This document shows positions 27,749 through 36,196 of a stretch of DNA of 64,000 nt, piece after piece. Position numbers and translations under genes: made by a program. The notes under the pieces are model-generated. The model was not told the origin of the DNA. It ran no database searches and was given only the letters and a program-made list of their open reading frames with translations. Within the stretch, counting starts at the first letter, position 1. Each line of letters begins with the position of its first letter. The DNA is taken from positions 1,015,471-1,079,470 of the forward strand of contig NZ_AP017470.1 of NCBI RefSeq assembly GCF_016592575.1. Reading direction: 5' to 3'. The DNA is from Thermotomaculum hydrothermale. GTDB lineage: Bacteria; Acidobacteriota; Holophagae; Thermotomaculales; Thermotomaculaceae.

Positions 27749-28879
27749 ATGGAAACAACTTTAGGGAAAAAGGTAAATCATATTACCTCTATTTCTAAAA
27801 TTCAAAAACTTTCTGAAGAAGAAATAAAAAAAATAGAAAAAATAACAGAAGTTTTCGGATTCAGGGCTACCGATTATTATCTATCATTGATTAACTGGGA
27901 TAATCCCAATGACCCAATAAAAAGGTTAATAATCCCTATTGAAGAAGAGCTTGAAAAATGGGGGGCAAAAGACCCATCTTATGAAAAATCTTACACAGTA
28001 GCACCGGGATTACAACATAAATACAGAGAAACAGCTCTCTTTTTAATAGGGCCTACCTGTTTTGGTTATTGCCGCTTCTGTTTCAGAAAAAGGCTATTTA
28101 TGGATGACGACAATGAAATATTAATAGACATTGAGCCTGCAATCCAATACATAAAAGAGCATAAAGAGATACAGAATGTTCTTTTAACCGGCGGAGACCC
28201 CCTTACCCTATCAACCAATAAATTAAGTTCAATTTTAAATGAATTGGCCGAAATAGACCATTTAATCAATATAAGAATTGGTACAAAAGCACCGGCATTC
28301 TATCCACATAGAATTAGCAATGACCCAGAATTACTTGACTTATTTAAACTAACCAATAAAAAAGGAAAAAGAATCCACATTGTTGCTCAGTTTGACCATG
28401 GAAATGAAATAACACCACAGGCTAAAAAAGCAATTAATAAAATGATGGAAACAGGGTGCGTTATGCTAACTCAAATGCCTCTTCTAAAAGGTATAAACGA
28501 CTCACCAGAAGCATTATCGGAGTTGTGGAATAAGGCAATAAACGCAGGACTTACCCCATACTATCTTTTTCAGTGCAGACCAACGACAGGGAATAAACCC
28601 TATGCTGTTCCAATAGAAGAGGGGTATAAAATTTTTGAGCAGGCAAAAATGAATTGCTCAGGGTTAGCAAAGAGGATTAAATTTGTTATGTCACATGCAA
28701 CAGGTAAAATTGAAATTGTTGGCTTAACAGAAAAACATGTAATAATGAAGTATCATCAGGCAGCAAATCCTGAAAACATAGGAAAGATAATGATTTTCAA
28801 TAGAAATCCTGAGGCATACTGGCTGGACGATTACACAGAACTTGTTGAAGAGTATAAAATAGAAAACCCTTTTATATAG
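27749..28879 (+). CDS. KamA-family radical SAM aminomutase-like enzyme
   Basis: A 376-residue radical SAM protein. CFGYCRFC supplies Cys104, Cys108 and Cys111 for the 4Fe-4S cluster, and LTGGDPLTL is the SAM-binding GGD loop. Lys320 (TGKIEI) fits the PLP lysine of lysine 2,3-aminomutase. The residues that hold the substrate amine in lysine 2,3-aminomutase are not conserved: the expected QCD is QCR (YLFQCRPTTGN) and the Asp before the PLP lysine is missing. The substrate is therefore probably not lysine; an acidic amino acid or a peptide or protein substrate is possible. It has a very strong RBS (AGGAGG) and its own promoter. Confidence 0.8.
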   Translation: METTLGKKVNHITSISKIQKLSEEEIKKIEKITEVFGFRATDYYLSLINWDNPNDPIKRLIIPIEEELEKWGAKDPSYEKSYTVAPGLQHKYRETALFLIGPTCFGYCRFCFRKRLFMDDDNEILIDIEPAIQYIKEHKEIQNVLLTGGDPLTLSTNKLSSILNELAEIDHLINIRIGTKAPAFYPHRISNDPELLDLFKLTNKKGKRIHIVAQFDHGNEITPQAKKAINKMMETGCVMLTQMPLLKGINDSPEALSELWNKAINAGLTPYYLFQCRPTTGNKPYAVPIEEGYKIFEQAKMNCSGLAKRIKFVMSHATGKIEIVGLTEKHVIMKYHQAANPENIGKIMIFNRNPEAYWLDDYTELVEEYKIENPFI

Positions 28880-28954
28880 ACTTGTGATATAACTCATAAC
28901 ATTTTTTAGCAATAAGCCGTATGCTAAAATAGAGAAAAACATTCAGGAGGATAT

Positions 28955-29524
28955 ATGAAAAAACTATTATTTGTAATTTTGGTTGGCATCTTATTCAGCC
29001 CCTTTCTTTATTCTGCAGATATTGAAAGGGAGCAAGCATACGGCTACTTCGGAGTTAGAGTGGGATATATGGAAATTGACGGGATAGAAGATGAGGGAAG
29101 TGCTAATTTAGGTTTTACATTGGGATTTAGAGTGTCAAACCCTGTTGCAATTGAATTTTCCCTTGACTACCATTCAAGCGACTTTTCTGCTGTTGACAGA
29201 ACAACCTATGCTTTTCAGGCAAGCCTGCTTTTATACCTTAACTCTAACTCTAATGTTCAACCATACCTTGTTGGTGGCGGGGGCTACTATATCTCAGGAT
29301 ACGATTACTGGGTAAACGGATACAAGTACACAGACTTTACATCCCACAAATTTGGGGGACATTTAGGTGCAGGAGTGGACATAATGCTTGGAGATTATTC
29401 CACCATAACCTTTGATGTAAGGTATATTGCAGTTGACGAAGATGTGCCAGAAGAGGCTTTAGGATACGACTCAAAAACATTTGACGGAGTTTTAGCAACA
29501 GTAGGGGCAAAGTTCAGATTTTAA
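28955..29524 (+). CDS. Small outer-membrane beta-barrel protein
   Basis: A 189-residue protein with a signal peptide (1-20, MKKLLFVILVGILFSPFLYS). Alternating polar/hydrophobic strands (YGYFGVRVGYMEI, LGFTLGFRV, PYLVGGGGYYISG, GGHLGAGVDIMLG) follow, ending with Phe (VGAKFRF), the usual BAM recognition signal. It resembles eight-strand OmpA/OmpW-type barrels; no specific function can be given. It is followed after one base by rnhB. Confidence 0.78.
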   Translation: MKKLLFVILVGILFSPFLYSADIEREQAYGYFGVRVGYMEIDGIEDEGSANLGFTLGFRVSNPVAIEFSLDYHSSDFSAVDRTTYAFQASLLLYLNSNSNVQPYLVGGGGYYISGYDYWVNGYKYTDFTSHKFGGHLGAGVDIMLGDYSTITFDVRYIAVDEDVPEEALGYDSKTFDGVLATVGAKFRF

Positions 29525-29525
29525 A

Positions 29526-30128
29526 ATGGAGTGCAATGAATTAAACTTTTTTGCAAAATACAAATACATTATTGGAATAGACGAAGCAGGAAGAGGGCCT
29601 CTTGCAGGCCCTGTTTTTGTTTGTGCTTTTTGCTGTGATTATGAGGATTACAAAAATCTCTTATCCTATAAAGAATTAACTGATTCAAAAAAATTAAATG
29701 AAAAAAAGAGGGAAAAACTCTATTCAGGCTTCAAACACCAGTTTAAGTACTCAATCAAATCTGCTTCAAATATAGAAATTGATAAATTGAATATTTTAAA
29801 AGCCACTTTAAAAAAAATGGAAGAAGCTTTAAACAGTTTTAACGAAGAAATACTTTCAAACTCAATAGTTTTAGTTGACGGAAACAAGCCTTTAAATATC
29901 CCCTACCCTCAAAAAACGATTGTAAAAGGGGATTTAAAGTGTAAGGTAATAGCTGCAGCATCGATAATGGCAAAGGTTTCAAGGGATTTATTTATGCTTG
30001 AGATGGATAAAATTTACCCTCAATACAATTTTAAGAAACACAAAGGATACCCGACAAAAGAACACAAAGAATTGATAAAAAAGTTTGGATTATCTCCGAT
30101 CCACAGAAAGAGTTTTAAATATTTTTAA
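29526..30128 (+). CDS. rnhB: Ribonuclease HII
   Basis: Removes RNA from RNA-DNA hybrids and initiates excision of misincorporated ribonucleotides. The 200 residues begin with the catalytic IGIDEAGRGPLAGPV. LVDGNKPL, KGDLKCKVIAAASIMAKVSRD and the KHKGYPTKEH segment complete the family pattern (D-E-D-D residues). It is probably co-transcribed with the barrel protein. It overlaps the convergent AmgK-like gene by 14 bases. Confidence 0.94.
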   Translation: MECNELNFFAKYKYIIGIDEAGRGPLAGPVFVCAFCCDYEDYKNLLSYKELTDSKKLNEKKREKLYSGFKHQFKYSIKSASNIEIDKLNILKATLKKMEEALNSFNEEILSNSIVLVDGNKPLNIPYPQKTIVKGDLKCKVIAAASIMAKVSRDLFMLEMDKIYPQYNFKKHKGYPTKEHKELIKKFGLSPIHRKSFKYF

Positions 30129-30960
30129 TTGATTTTCCTGTTAATTTTTCCCAACTTTCAGCAAATTCAGGATTTAAAATCTCAAGGTGTTGTTTTACAT
30201 AGTTTAACCCATTGGGAATTGAATCTTTAAACCACTCTTTTCCTTCTTTAAAACCAAAAAAGCAGAATGTACCAAGTGCTTTTAAATTTCTTTGCAAAGC
30301 AACAATTCTGTAATCTAACTCATTCAAATCCTTTTCAATATTTCTTATTTTCCCTAAATCAATGTATGCGTCAAACATCAAAGAGGCAGAATCATAAAAT
30401 TCAGGGGCAAATAATGTATCCTGAAAATCAATAATATAAACTTTCTTGTTTTTTACCATAATATTTCTGAAATGATAGTCTCTATGAGCAAGTTTTAGTG
30501 GAATAGTTTTAATCCTTTTCAAAGTAAATTCAATCAATTCTTCTAAAAAATCCTTGAATTCCTCAGGTATTAAACAGCCAACACAATGATTAAGAAAAAA
30601 ATTCAACTCTTTTTCAGCAGGAAGTGTTGGGGCTTCAATTTCCTCACTTTCCCCAATTGACTGGATTACTTTTATATACTGATAAACCTCTTCCACAAAC
30701 CTTTTTTTGTTTATTGATAATTTAATAGAGTTTAAATAATCAACCCCGTTTGTATCCCCTAAATCCTCAACAATCATTTCAAGGTTTACAAAGTCAGCAT
30801 CGTAAAGTTCAGGTACAGGCAAAGAGTATTTTTTATAGATTTTGTACCACTTTAGATAGTTAAAAAAAGAATCCCTCATTTCAGGGGGATAAACCACCCT
30901 TATAAAGCCTTTCCCTCTGTAATACTGCCTTGAAGAAGCGTCTCCTTTAAGCTTTTCCAT
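30115..30960 (-). CDS. APH-fold sugar kinase, AmgK-like (cell-wall recycling)
   Basis: A 281-residue kinase of the aminoglycoside-phosphotransferase fold. The N-terminus DASSRQYYRGKGFIRVVYPP matches AmgK, which phosphorylates N-acetylmuramate at the anomeric position for recycling to UDP-MurNAc. The Brenner motif is HRDYHFRNIMV and the metal site IIDFQDTLF. ALQRNLKALGTFCFF corresponds to the (L/G)LQRHLKxLGIF block typical of AmgK. The partner nucleotidyltransferase MurU is not adjacent. It lies 13 bases after the thioredoxin-like gene. Confidence 0.72.
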   Translation of the reverse strand: MEKLKGDASSRQYYRGKGFIRVVYPPEMRDSFFNYLKWYKIYKKYSLPVPELYDADFVNLEMIVEDLGDTNGVDYLNSIKLSINKKRFVEEVYQYIKVIQSIGESEEIEAPTLPAEKELNFFLNHCVGCLIPEEFKDFLEELIEFTLKRIKTIPLKLAHRDYHFRNIMVKNKKVYIIDFQDTLFAPEFYDSASLMFDAYIDLGKIRNIEKDLNELDYRIVALQRNLKALGTFCFFGFKEGKEWFKDSIPNGLNYVKQHLEILNPEFAESWEKLTGKSIKNI

Positions 30961-30973
30961 AAATCAAAAAAAC

Positions 30974-31474
30974 TTATTTTTTGTTAATTAGCCTGAAAAG
31001 TTGCCCCAGAAAAAGCCTAACATTTGCATCTCTTGACGCACCTAACCTGCCTAACTCTTCTCCATCTGGGCCAAGAATTACATATGTTGGGAAACCCCTT
31101 ATCCCAAAGGCGTCTGCAAGCTTTCTGTTTCTCTCCCTGTACTCATCAGGCACCAAATCCCTGTTTCTTGGAAAATCTATCCACACAAGAACAATCTTAT
31201 CCTTAGTTTTTTTATAAAACTCGTCCTTTGAAAATACCCTCTTTTCCATCAACTGACACCAAACACACCAGTCTGAGCCAGTAAAATTGAGAAAGATAGG
31301 CAAATTATGCTCCTTTGCATACTCCCTTGCAGCCTGAATATCCATTGTCCACTTTCCTGGCTCATATCCCTTTGTTAAAATATTGCCTTTTTCACTTTGA
31401 GCTGCATTGCAGCAAAAATTTGAAACAGATAACAAAACAAGGAATGAAAATATCAGTAATTTAAAATTCTTCAT
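30974..31474 (-). CDS. Exported thioredoxin-fold protein
   Basis: A periplasmic thiol-disulfide protein of about 166 residues. A signal peptide (MKNFKLLIFSFLVLLSVSNF) is followed by a thioredoxin-like domain with the redox pair CVWC (TGSDWCVWCQLMEK) and the cis-proline region RGFPTYVILGPDG. It resembles DUF255/DsbD-gamma-type thioredoxins that reduce or oxidise envelope proteins. An ATG six bases earlier (31480) lies only one base from AAGGAG; the ATG at 31474 has the better RBS spacing and was chosen. Confidence 0.82.
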   Translation of the reverse strand: MKNFKLLIFSFLVLLSVSNFCCNAAQSEKGNILTKGYEPGKWTMDIQAAREYAKEHNLPIFLNFTGSDWCVWCQLMEKRVFSKDEFYKKTKDKIVLVWIDFPRNRDLVPDEYRERNRKLADAFGIRGFPTYVILGPDGEELGRLGASRDANVRLFLGQLFRLINKK

Positions 31475-31587
31475 AGCCATTCTCCTTAAAGCAATTATTA
31501 GGTCAGAGTTAATTTTAACAAAATAATTCCCATTAAAATAAACAAATTTTATATAATTAAATGCGAAACCAATTCAAGGGAGAGGAT

Positions 31588-32121
31588 ATGGTTAAATATA
31601 AAGTTAATTTCAGGGAGTATTTAAAAGAGTTAGACAAAGAAACATTGATTGAAATGCTTTCAGATGCTGCGAAAAACTGGCTTGCCCACGATGGTTTGTG
31701 GTTTTTAGAGGTTGAAGCGGGAAGGGGAATGGAAGAAGCAATAAAATACGATAAAGGAGCATGGATTAAATTTACCCAGATAGAGGCTAAAAGGATTATG
31801 AAGAGACACAATATCCCTGAAAATTCAGGTTTAGACGGACTGGAAAAAGCGCTAAAATACAGGCTTTACTCGTATATAAACGAACAGACAATTGAAAGAG
31901 AGGGAAACAAATTAAGGTTATACATGAACAATTGCAGGGTACAGGCTGCAAGAAAGAGGGATAAAAGACCTGATTTTCCCTGCAAGCCTGTTGGAATTGT
32001 TGAATACGAATACTTTGCAAAGACAATTGACCCTAAGATAAAAACAAAGTGTATATGCTGTCCACCTGATAAACACCCTGATGAATACTATTGTGCATGG
32101 GAATTTTCTATTGAGGAGTAA
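31588..32121 (+). CDS. DUF6125-like protein with C-terminal Cys cluster
   Basis: A soluble protein of about 177 residues. It begins MVKYKVNFREYLKELDKETL and has AKNWLAHDGLWFLEVEAGRG; its C-terminus has CICCPPDKHPDEYYCAWEF, several Cys and a His that could bind a metal or cluster. I recognise this as resembling a conserved family of unknown function (DUF6125) seen in anaerobes. The start at 31588 has GGAGAGG directly before it; the upstream in-frame ATG at 31561 has no RBS. It precedes the peptidase gene by three bases and is probably co-transcribed with it. Confidence 0.7.
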   Translation: MVKYKVNFREYLKELDKETLIEMLSDAAKNWLAHDGLWFLEVEAGRGMEEAIKYDKGAWIKFTQIEAKRIMKRHNIPENSGLDGLEKALKYRLYSYINEQTIEREGNKLRLYMNNCRVQAARKRDKRPDFPCKPVGIVEYEYFAKTIDPKIKTKCICCPPDKHPDEYYCAWEFSIEE

Positions 32122-32124
32122 AGA

Positions 32125-33321
32125 ATGATTGACTACCCCCTTGTGCCTGAAAGTGAACTAAAAAAAAGAATTGAAAAACTTGCTAAAAAATTAAAAGAAA
32201 ACAATGTTGACGCCTGCCTTATTGCAGGAATTTCAAACATTTATTATTATACAGGGACAATTCAAAACGGAGTATTCTTTGCAAATGCTGAAGGAAAACA
32301 CGCATTTTTCGTAAAAAAATCCTTTGAGAGAGCAAAAATTGAAAGCAAACTTGAAAATATCTTTCCATTAACCTCTCTAAAAAACATTGAGGGAGATTTA
32401 AAAGCCGTATTTGGATTTTTACCTGAAACAGTTGGTTTTGAAGGGGATGTACTCCCTTTTGCCCTCTATCAAAGGTATTCAAAGGCGCTGTCAAACACAA
32501 AATTAATTGACTTCTCACTCCCTTTAAGGCTGATTAGAAGCGTAAAGTCTAAGTGGGAGATTGAAAACATAAGACAGGCCGGCAAACAGTTATCCAGACT
32601 ATTTGAACACATGAAGGGATTTATAAAAGAGGGAGTAAGCGAGATTGAGATTGCCGCTGAAAGTGAGAGGTTTGCAAGGCTATCCGGTCATCAGGGAACA
32701 ATCAGAATGAGAGGCTTCAACGCTGAACTCTTTTACTCTGTAATCTGTGCCGGAGAAACTGCAAACCTTCCCACAAACTTTGACGGCCCTTCAGGCTCTT
32801 TAGGCCTATACCCCTCTGCAATCCACCCTGCTGGAACAAAAAAAGCTGAAAAAGGGAAACCTGTTTTGTTTGACTTTATGGGGGCATATATGGGATACCT
32901 CTGTGATGGAACAAGGATTTATCACATAGGTAAACCTTTAAAGGAAACAGAATATGCCCACAACAAGTGCATAGAAATTCAAAACTTTATAGCAGAAAAT
33001 TTAAAGCCAGGGACATTGCCCTCAGAGATTTACCTAAAAACCGTTGAAAAAGCAAAAAAAGAAAACTTTTATGAAAACTTGATGGGATTTAAATCCAATC
33101 AGGTAAAATTTTTCGGACACGGTGTTGGGCTTGAGGTTGATGAATTCCCGGTTATAACAGAAAAATTTAACTTCCCCCTTGAAGAAAATATGGTTATTGC
33201 AATTGAACCAAAAAAGTACATTGATAAAATCGGCGGAGTTGGAGTTGAAAATACCTTTTTGGTAACAAAAAATGGGGGAGAAAAACTAATTGATTACCCT
33301 GACAACTTAATAATAGTTTAA
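32125..33321 (+). CDS. M24-family aminopeptidase P-like metallopeptidase
   Basis: A 398-residue pita-bread-fold peptidase. The N-terminal creatinase-like domain (about 10-150) precedes the catalytic domain. The metal ligands are visible: the two Asp in LFDFMGAYMGYLCDGTR, His in FFGHGVGLEVDE, Glu in IAIEPKKY and Glu in VGVENTFLV. Relatives cleave Xaa-Pro dipeptides. There is no signal peptide, so it acts in the cytoplasm. It is followed nine bases later by the cobalamin adenosyltransferase gene. Confidence 0.88.
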   Translation: MIDYPLVPESELKKRIEKLAKKLKENNVDACLIAGISNIYYYTGTIQNGVFFANAEGKHAFFVKKSFERAKIESKLENIFPLTSLKNIEGDLKAVFGFLPETVGFEGDVLPFALYQRYSKALSNTKLIDFSLPLRLIRSVKSKWEIENIRQAGKQLSRLFEHMKGFIKEGVSEIEIAAESERFARLSGHQGTIRMRGFNAELFYSVICAGETANLPTNFDGPSGSLGLYPSAIHPAGTKKAEKGKPVLFDFMGAYMGYLCDGTRIYHIGKPLKETEYAHNKCIEIQNFIAENLKPGTLPSEIYLKTVEKAKKENFYENLMGFKSNQVKFFGHGVGLEVDEFPVITEKFNFPLEENMVIAIEPKKYIDKIGGVGVENTFLVTKNGGEKLIDYPDNLIIV

Positions 33322-33330
33322 GGAGATAAC

Positions 33331-33864
33331 ATGGGAATAACAACTAAAAAGGGGGATTCAGGATTCACCTCTCTCTTTTCAGGGGAAAGAGTTAAAAAAT
33401 CAAGCATTTACATGGAAACACTTGGCACCCTTGACGAATTAAACTCCCATTTAGGGCTTGTTAAAGCAAAATGCCCTGAAACTTTAAAAAAAGAGATTGA
33501 GTTTATTCAGACAAATATTTTCTCTATTGCTTCAACAATTGCAACTGAACCATCATCTCCCTTAAGAGAGCAGATTAAAACATTAAAAAAAGAAGATTTA
33601 GACACATTAGAAGATTTCCAAAAACACTTAATAGAAAAGACAAAAATGCCTGACAAATTTATTTATCCAGGCACAAATGAAAACTCTGCAATTACAGACA
33701 TTGCAAGAACAGTGTGCAGAAGGGCTGAAAGACGAGTAATTGAATTTGAGGGAAAAATAAAGATAAACCTGTATATTGAAAAAAAGTACTTAAACAGGCT
33801 TTCCGATGTGCTGTTTGTATTGGCAAGATACTTTGAAAATGGAGAGTTTAAGGAGAAAGAATGA
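33331..33864 (+). CDS. PduO-type ATP:cob(I)alamin adenosyltransferase
   Basis: Makes adenosylcobalamin from cob(I)alamin and ATP. The 177 residues start with the hallmark TTKKGDSGFTSLFSGERV and have METLGTLDELNSHLG and RTVCRRAERRV, the trimer-interface active-site blocks. It suggests that this organism uses B12-dependent enzymes, although none is in the window. It has a strong RBS (AAGGAG) and its stop overlaps the next ATG by four bases. Confidence 0.9.
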   Translation: MGITTKKGDSGFTSLFSGERVKKSSIYMETLGTLDELNSHLGLVKAKCPETLKKEIEFIQTNIFSIASTIATEPSSPLREQIKTLKKEDLDTLEDFQKHLIEKTKMPDKFIYPGTNENSAITDIARTVCRRAERRVIEFEGKIKINLYIEKKYLNRLSDVLFVLARYFENGEFKEKE

Positions 33865-34139
33865 CTTTAAGTGAGATAATTTTAATAACATTTGTTTTCA
33901 ACATAGTTTGCGGGCTATTCAGGGTAAGGCAAACAAAACTTAAATGGAAGCTTTTATACATACACCTTCCAATCCCTTTAATTGCCTGTTTAAGGATAAG
34001 TTCAGGAATATCATGGAAGTACATCCCTCTCCTGGTTATAGTTGCCGTTTTAGGGCAAATGGCAGGTGGAAAGGCAAATAAAGTAATGTTTCCAGGCACA
34101 ATGCCTGCAATAAAACCAGAACTTGAAGAAGAGGAATAA
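33861..34139 (+). CDS. Small hypothetical membrane protein
   Basis: A 92-residue protein with hydrophobic helices at about 5-20, 32-48 and 53-68, an AVLGQMAGGKANKVMFPG segment and an acidic tail (ELEEEE). I do not recognise the family. The ATGA overlap with the cobalamin adenosyltransferase gene supports real, coupled translation. Confidence 0.65.
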   Translation: MTLSEIILITFVFNIVCGLFRVRQTKLKWKLLYIHLPIPLIACLRISSGISWKYIPLLVIVAVLGQMAGGKANKVMFPGTMPAIKPELEEEE

Positions 34140-34201
34140 TTTTCTTGCTTAACCTCAACAAAATCCCTATCTTTTAATTAGAATGGATAGGGGGAGGAAT
34201 T

Positions 34202-34771
34202 ATGGAACTTTCACTTTCAAAAGAGGAAAAAAAACTTTTTATAAAACTTGCAAGAAATGAGATAGAAAAAAATTTAGGCTTTTCTGAAACAATTGTAAAT
34301 GAAGATGAATTACAAAAATATCCTATTTTCTTTTCAAAGGATTACGGTTCTTTTGTAACCCTGCACATTAACAAAAATTTAAGGGGCTGCATAGGATACA
34401 TTCAACCTGTAACAATACTTCATAAACAAATTAGAATGTGCGCAAAGGCTGCTGCTTTTGAAGACCCAAGGTTCTACCCGCTTACAAAAGAAGAATACCC
34501 ACACATTGACATTGAAATCAGTATTCTATCCCCAATTGAAAAGGTTGAAAACCTTGATGAAATAGTTGTTGGAAGAGACGGTTTAATAGTCAGGCATTCA
34601 ATTTTTCAGGGGCTATTACTCCCCCAGGTTGCGACGGAAAACAACTGGACAAAAGAAGAATTTTTATCCCACACCTGTTTGAAGGCAGGGCTTCCGTCTG
34701 ATTGCTGGAAGAGAAACGATGTTATTATAGAAAAGTTTTCTGCCTATGTATTTAACGAAAAAGAGTTATAA
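34202..34771 (+). CDS. AMMECR1-domain protein
   Basis: A 189-residue, single-domain protein. LRGCIGYIQPVTILHKQI contains the diagnostic LRGCIG; PRFYPLTKEEYPHIDIEISIL and the C-terminal LLLPQVATENNWTKEEFLSH and CLKAGLPSDCW complete the AMMECR1 pattern. The domain often occurs with a MEMO protein and a radical SAM enzyme (the AmmeMemoRadiSam set), but neither is adjacent here. The biochemical function is not established. It lies nine bases before pyk and has GGGAGG before its start. Confidence 0.88.
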   Translation: MELSLSKEEKKLFIKLARNEIEKNLGFSETIVNEDELQKYPIFFSKDYGSFVTLHINKNLRGCIGYIQPVTILHKQIRMCAKAAAFEDPRFYPLTKEEYPHIDIEISILSPIEKVENLDEIVVGRDGLIVRHSIFQGLLLPQVATENNWTKEEFLSHTCLKAGLPSDCWKRNDVIIEKFSAYVFNEKEL

Positions 34772-34780
34772 GGAGAGTAA

Positions 34781-36196
34781 ATGAACAAAGCGCTTACTAA
34801 AATTGTATGCACAATTGGGCCTGCTTCAGGGGATAAAGAAACCTTGCTTAAGCTTTTTGAAGCTGGAATGGCTGTTGCAAGGCTTAACTTTTCCCACGGC
34901 ACAAAAGAACAGCACCTTGAATTTATAAAAAACATAAGAGAAGTTGAAAAAACAACGGCAGGATTTATAGGCATTTTAGGAGATTTGCAGGGCCCCAAAA
35001 TTAGAATAGGTGAATTAAAAGAAAAAGAGTACCAGTTAAAGGCTGGAGAAACCTTAAAGATAACAGTTAAACCAATTGTCGGGACAAAAGAAATAGTATC
35101 AACAACCTACAAACACCTGATAAAAGATGTATCTGAAGGGGATTTAATATTAATTGACGACGGAAACTTAAGGTTGAAGGTAATAGAAAAAGAGGAAGAC
35201 ACAGTAACCTGTAAGGTTTTAAACAACGCTGTTTTAAAGCCTCATAAGGGGATAAACATACCGGGAGTTGAACTCTCCACCCCTTCAATAACAGAAAAAG
35301 ACATTGAATTTATTGAGTTTGCAAAGGAAAACAACCTTGATTTTTTAGCAGTATCCTTTGTCAGAAAGCCGGAAGATATTTTAATTGTAAAACAGCACCT
35401 AAAAGGAGCACCCATAAAGGTTATAGCAAAGATAGAGCGTCCTGAAGCACTTAAATGTATTGAGGAAATTATTGAGGTATCAGACGGAGTTATGGTTGCA
35501 AGGGGGGATTTAGGGATTGAAATACCCCTTGAAAGAGTGCCTTTTGAACAAAAGAGGATAATATCAATAGCAAACAGAAAAAATAAATTTGTAATTACTG
35601 CAACCCAGATGCTTGAATCAATGATAGAGCACCCCACCCCAACAAGGGCAGAGGTTACAGACATTGCAAATGCTATTTTAGACGGCACAGATGCAATAAT
35701 GCTTTCAGGGGAAACATCAACAGGAAAATACCCTGTTTTAGCTGTTGAAACAATGGAAAGGATTGCAAAGGCAGCGGAAAAACATCTAAAACCTGTTACC
35801 CTAAACAAGATCATGCAGGAAAGGCTTAAAGAGAGAAGCGACTTTGCTATTTCATTCTCCGCAGCCGCAATATCCCACCTCCTTGATGTAAAATACATTG
35901 TTGCATTTACAAAATCAGGCCACACAGCACTGTTGATATCAAAGCAAAAGCCTGCAACAAGGATAATTACCTTTACAACAGAGAGGCACATTGCAAGGCA
36001 ATGTGTGGCATACAGGGGAGTAATCCCTGTTTTATGCGAGGAGATTAACTCAATAGACGATATCTTTCAATTCTTAAATCCATACCTGAAAAATACAGGC
36101 TTTGCTTCAAGCGGGGATAAAATAGTGTTAACAATGGGAATACCATTTGGAAAACCAGGTACAACAAACCTTCTCCATGTTATGACGGTTGAATAA
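34781..36196 (+). CDS. pyk: Pyruvate kinase
   Basis: Final ATP-forming step of glycolysis. The 471 residues have IVCTIGPASGDKETLLKLFE and AVARLNFSHGTKEQH at the N-terminus, the active-site Lys/Glu segment KVIAKIERPEAL, MVARGDLGIEIP for Mg/substrate, and the signature TATQMLESMIEHPTPTRAE. The C-terminal allosteric domain is present; the extra PEP-utiliser domain is absent. The stop overlaps the lnt start by one base. Confidence 0.96.
   Translation: MNKALTKIVCTIGPASGDKETLLKLFEAGMAVARLNFSHGTKEQHLEFIKNIREVEKTTAGFIGILGDLQGPKIRIGELKEKEYQLKAGETLKITVKPIVGTKEIVSTTYKHLIKDVSEGDLILIDDGNLRLKVIEKEEDTVTCKVLNNAVLKPHKGINIPGVELSTPSITEKDIEFIEFAKENNLDFLAVSFVRKPEDILIVKQHLKGAPIKVIAKIERPEALKCIEEIIEVSDGVMVARGDLGIEIPLERVPFEQKRIISIANRKNKFVITATQMLESMIEHPTPTRAEVTDIANAILDGTDAIMLSGETSTGKYPVLAVETMERIAKAAEKHLKPVTLNKIMQERLKERSDFAISFSAAAISHLLDVKYIVAFTKSGHTALLISKQKPATRIITFTTERHIARQCVAYRGVIPVLCEEINSIDDIFQFLNPYLKNTGFASSGDKIVLTMGIPFGKPGTTNLLHVMTVE

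Noticed and set aside
27749-28879. Annotation as lysine 2,3-aminomutase acting with the lysine 6-aminotransferase at 52139
   Set aside because: The lysine-binding Asp residues are not conserved and the genes are 24 kb apart, so a shared lysine pathway is not supported.
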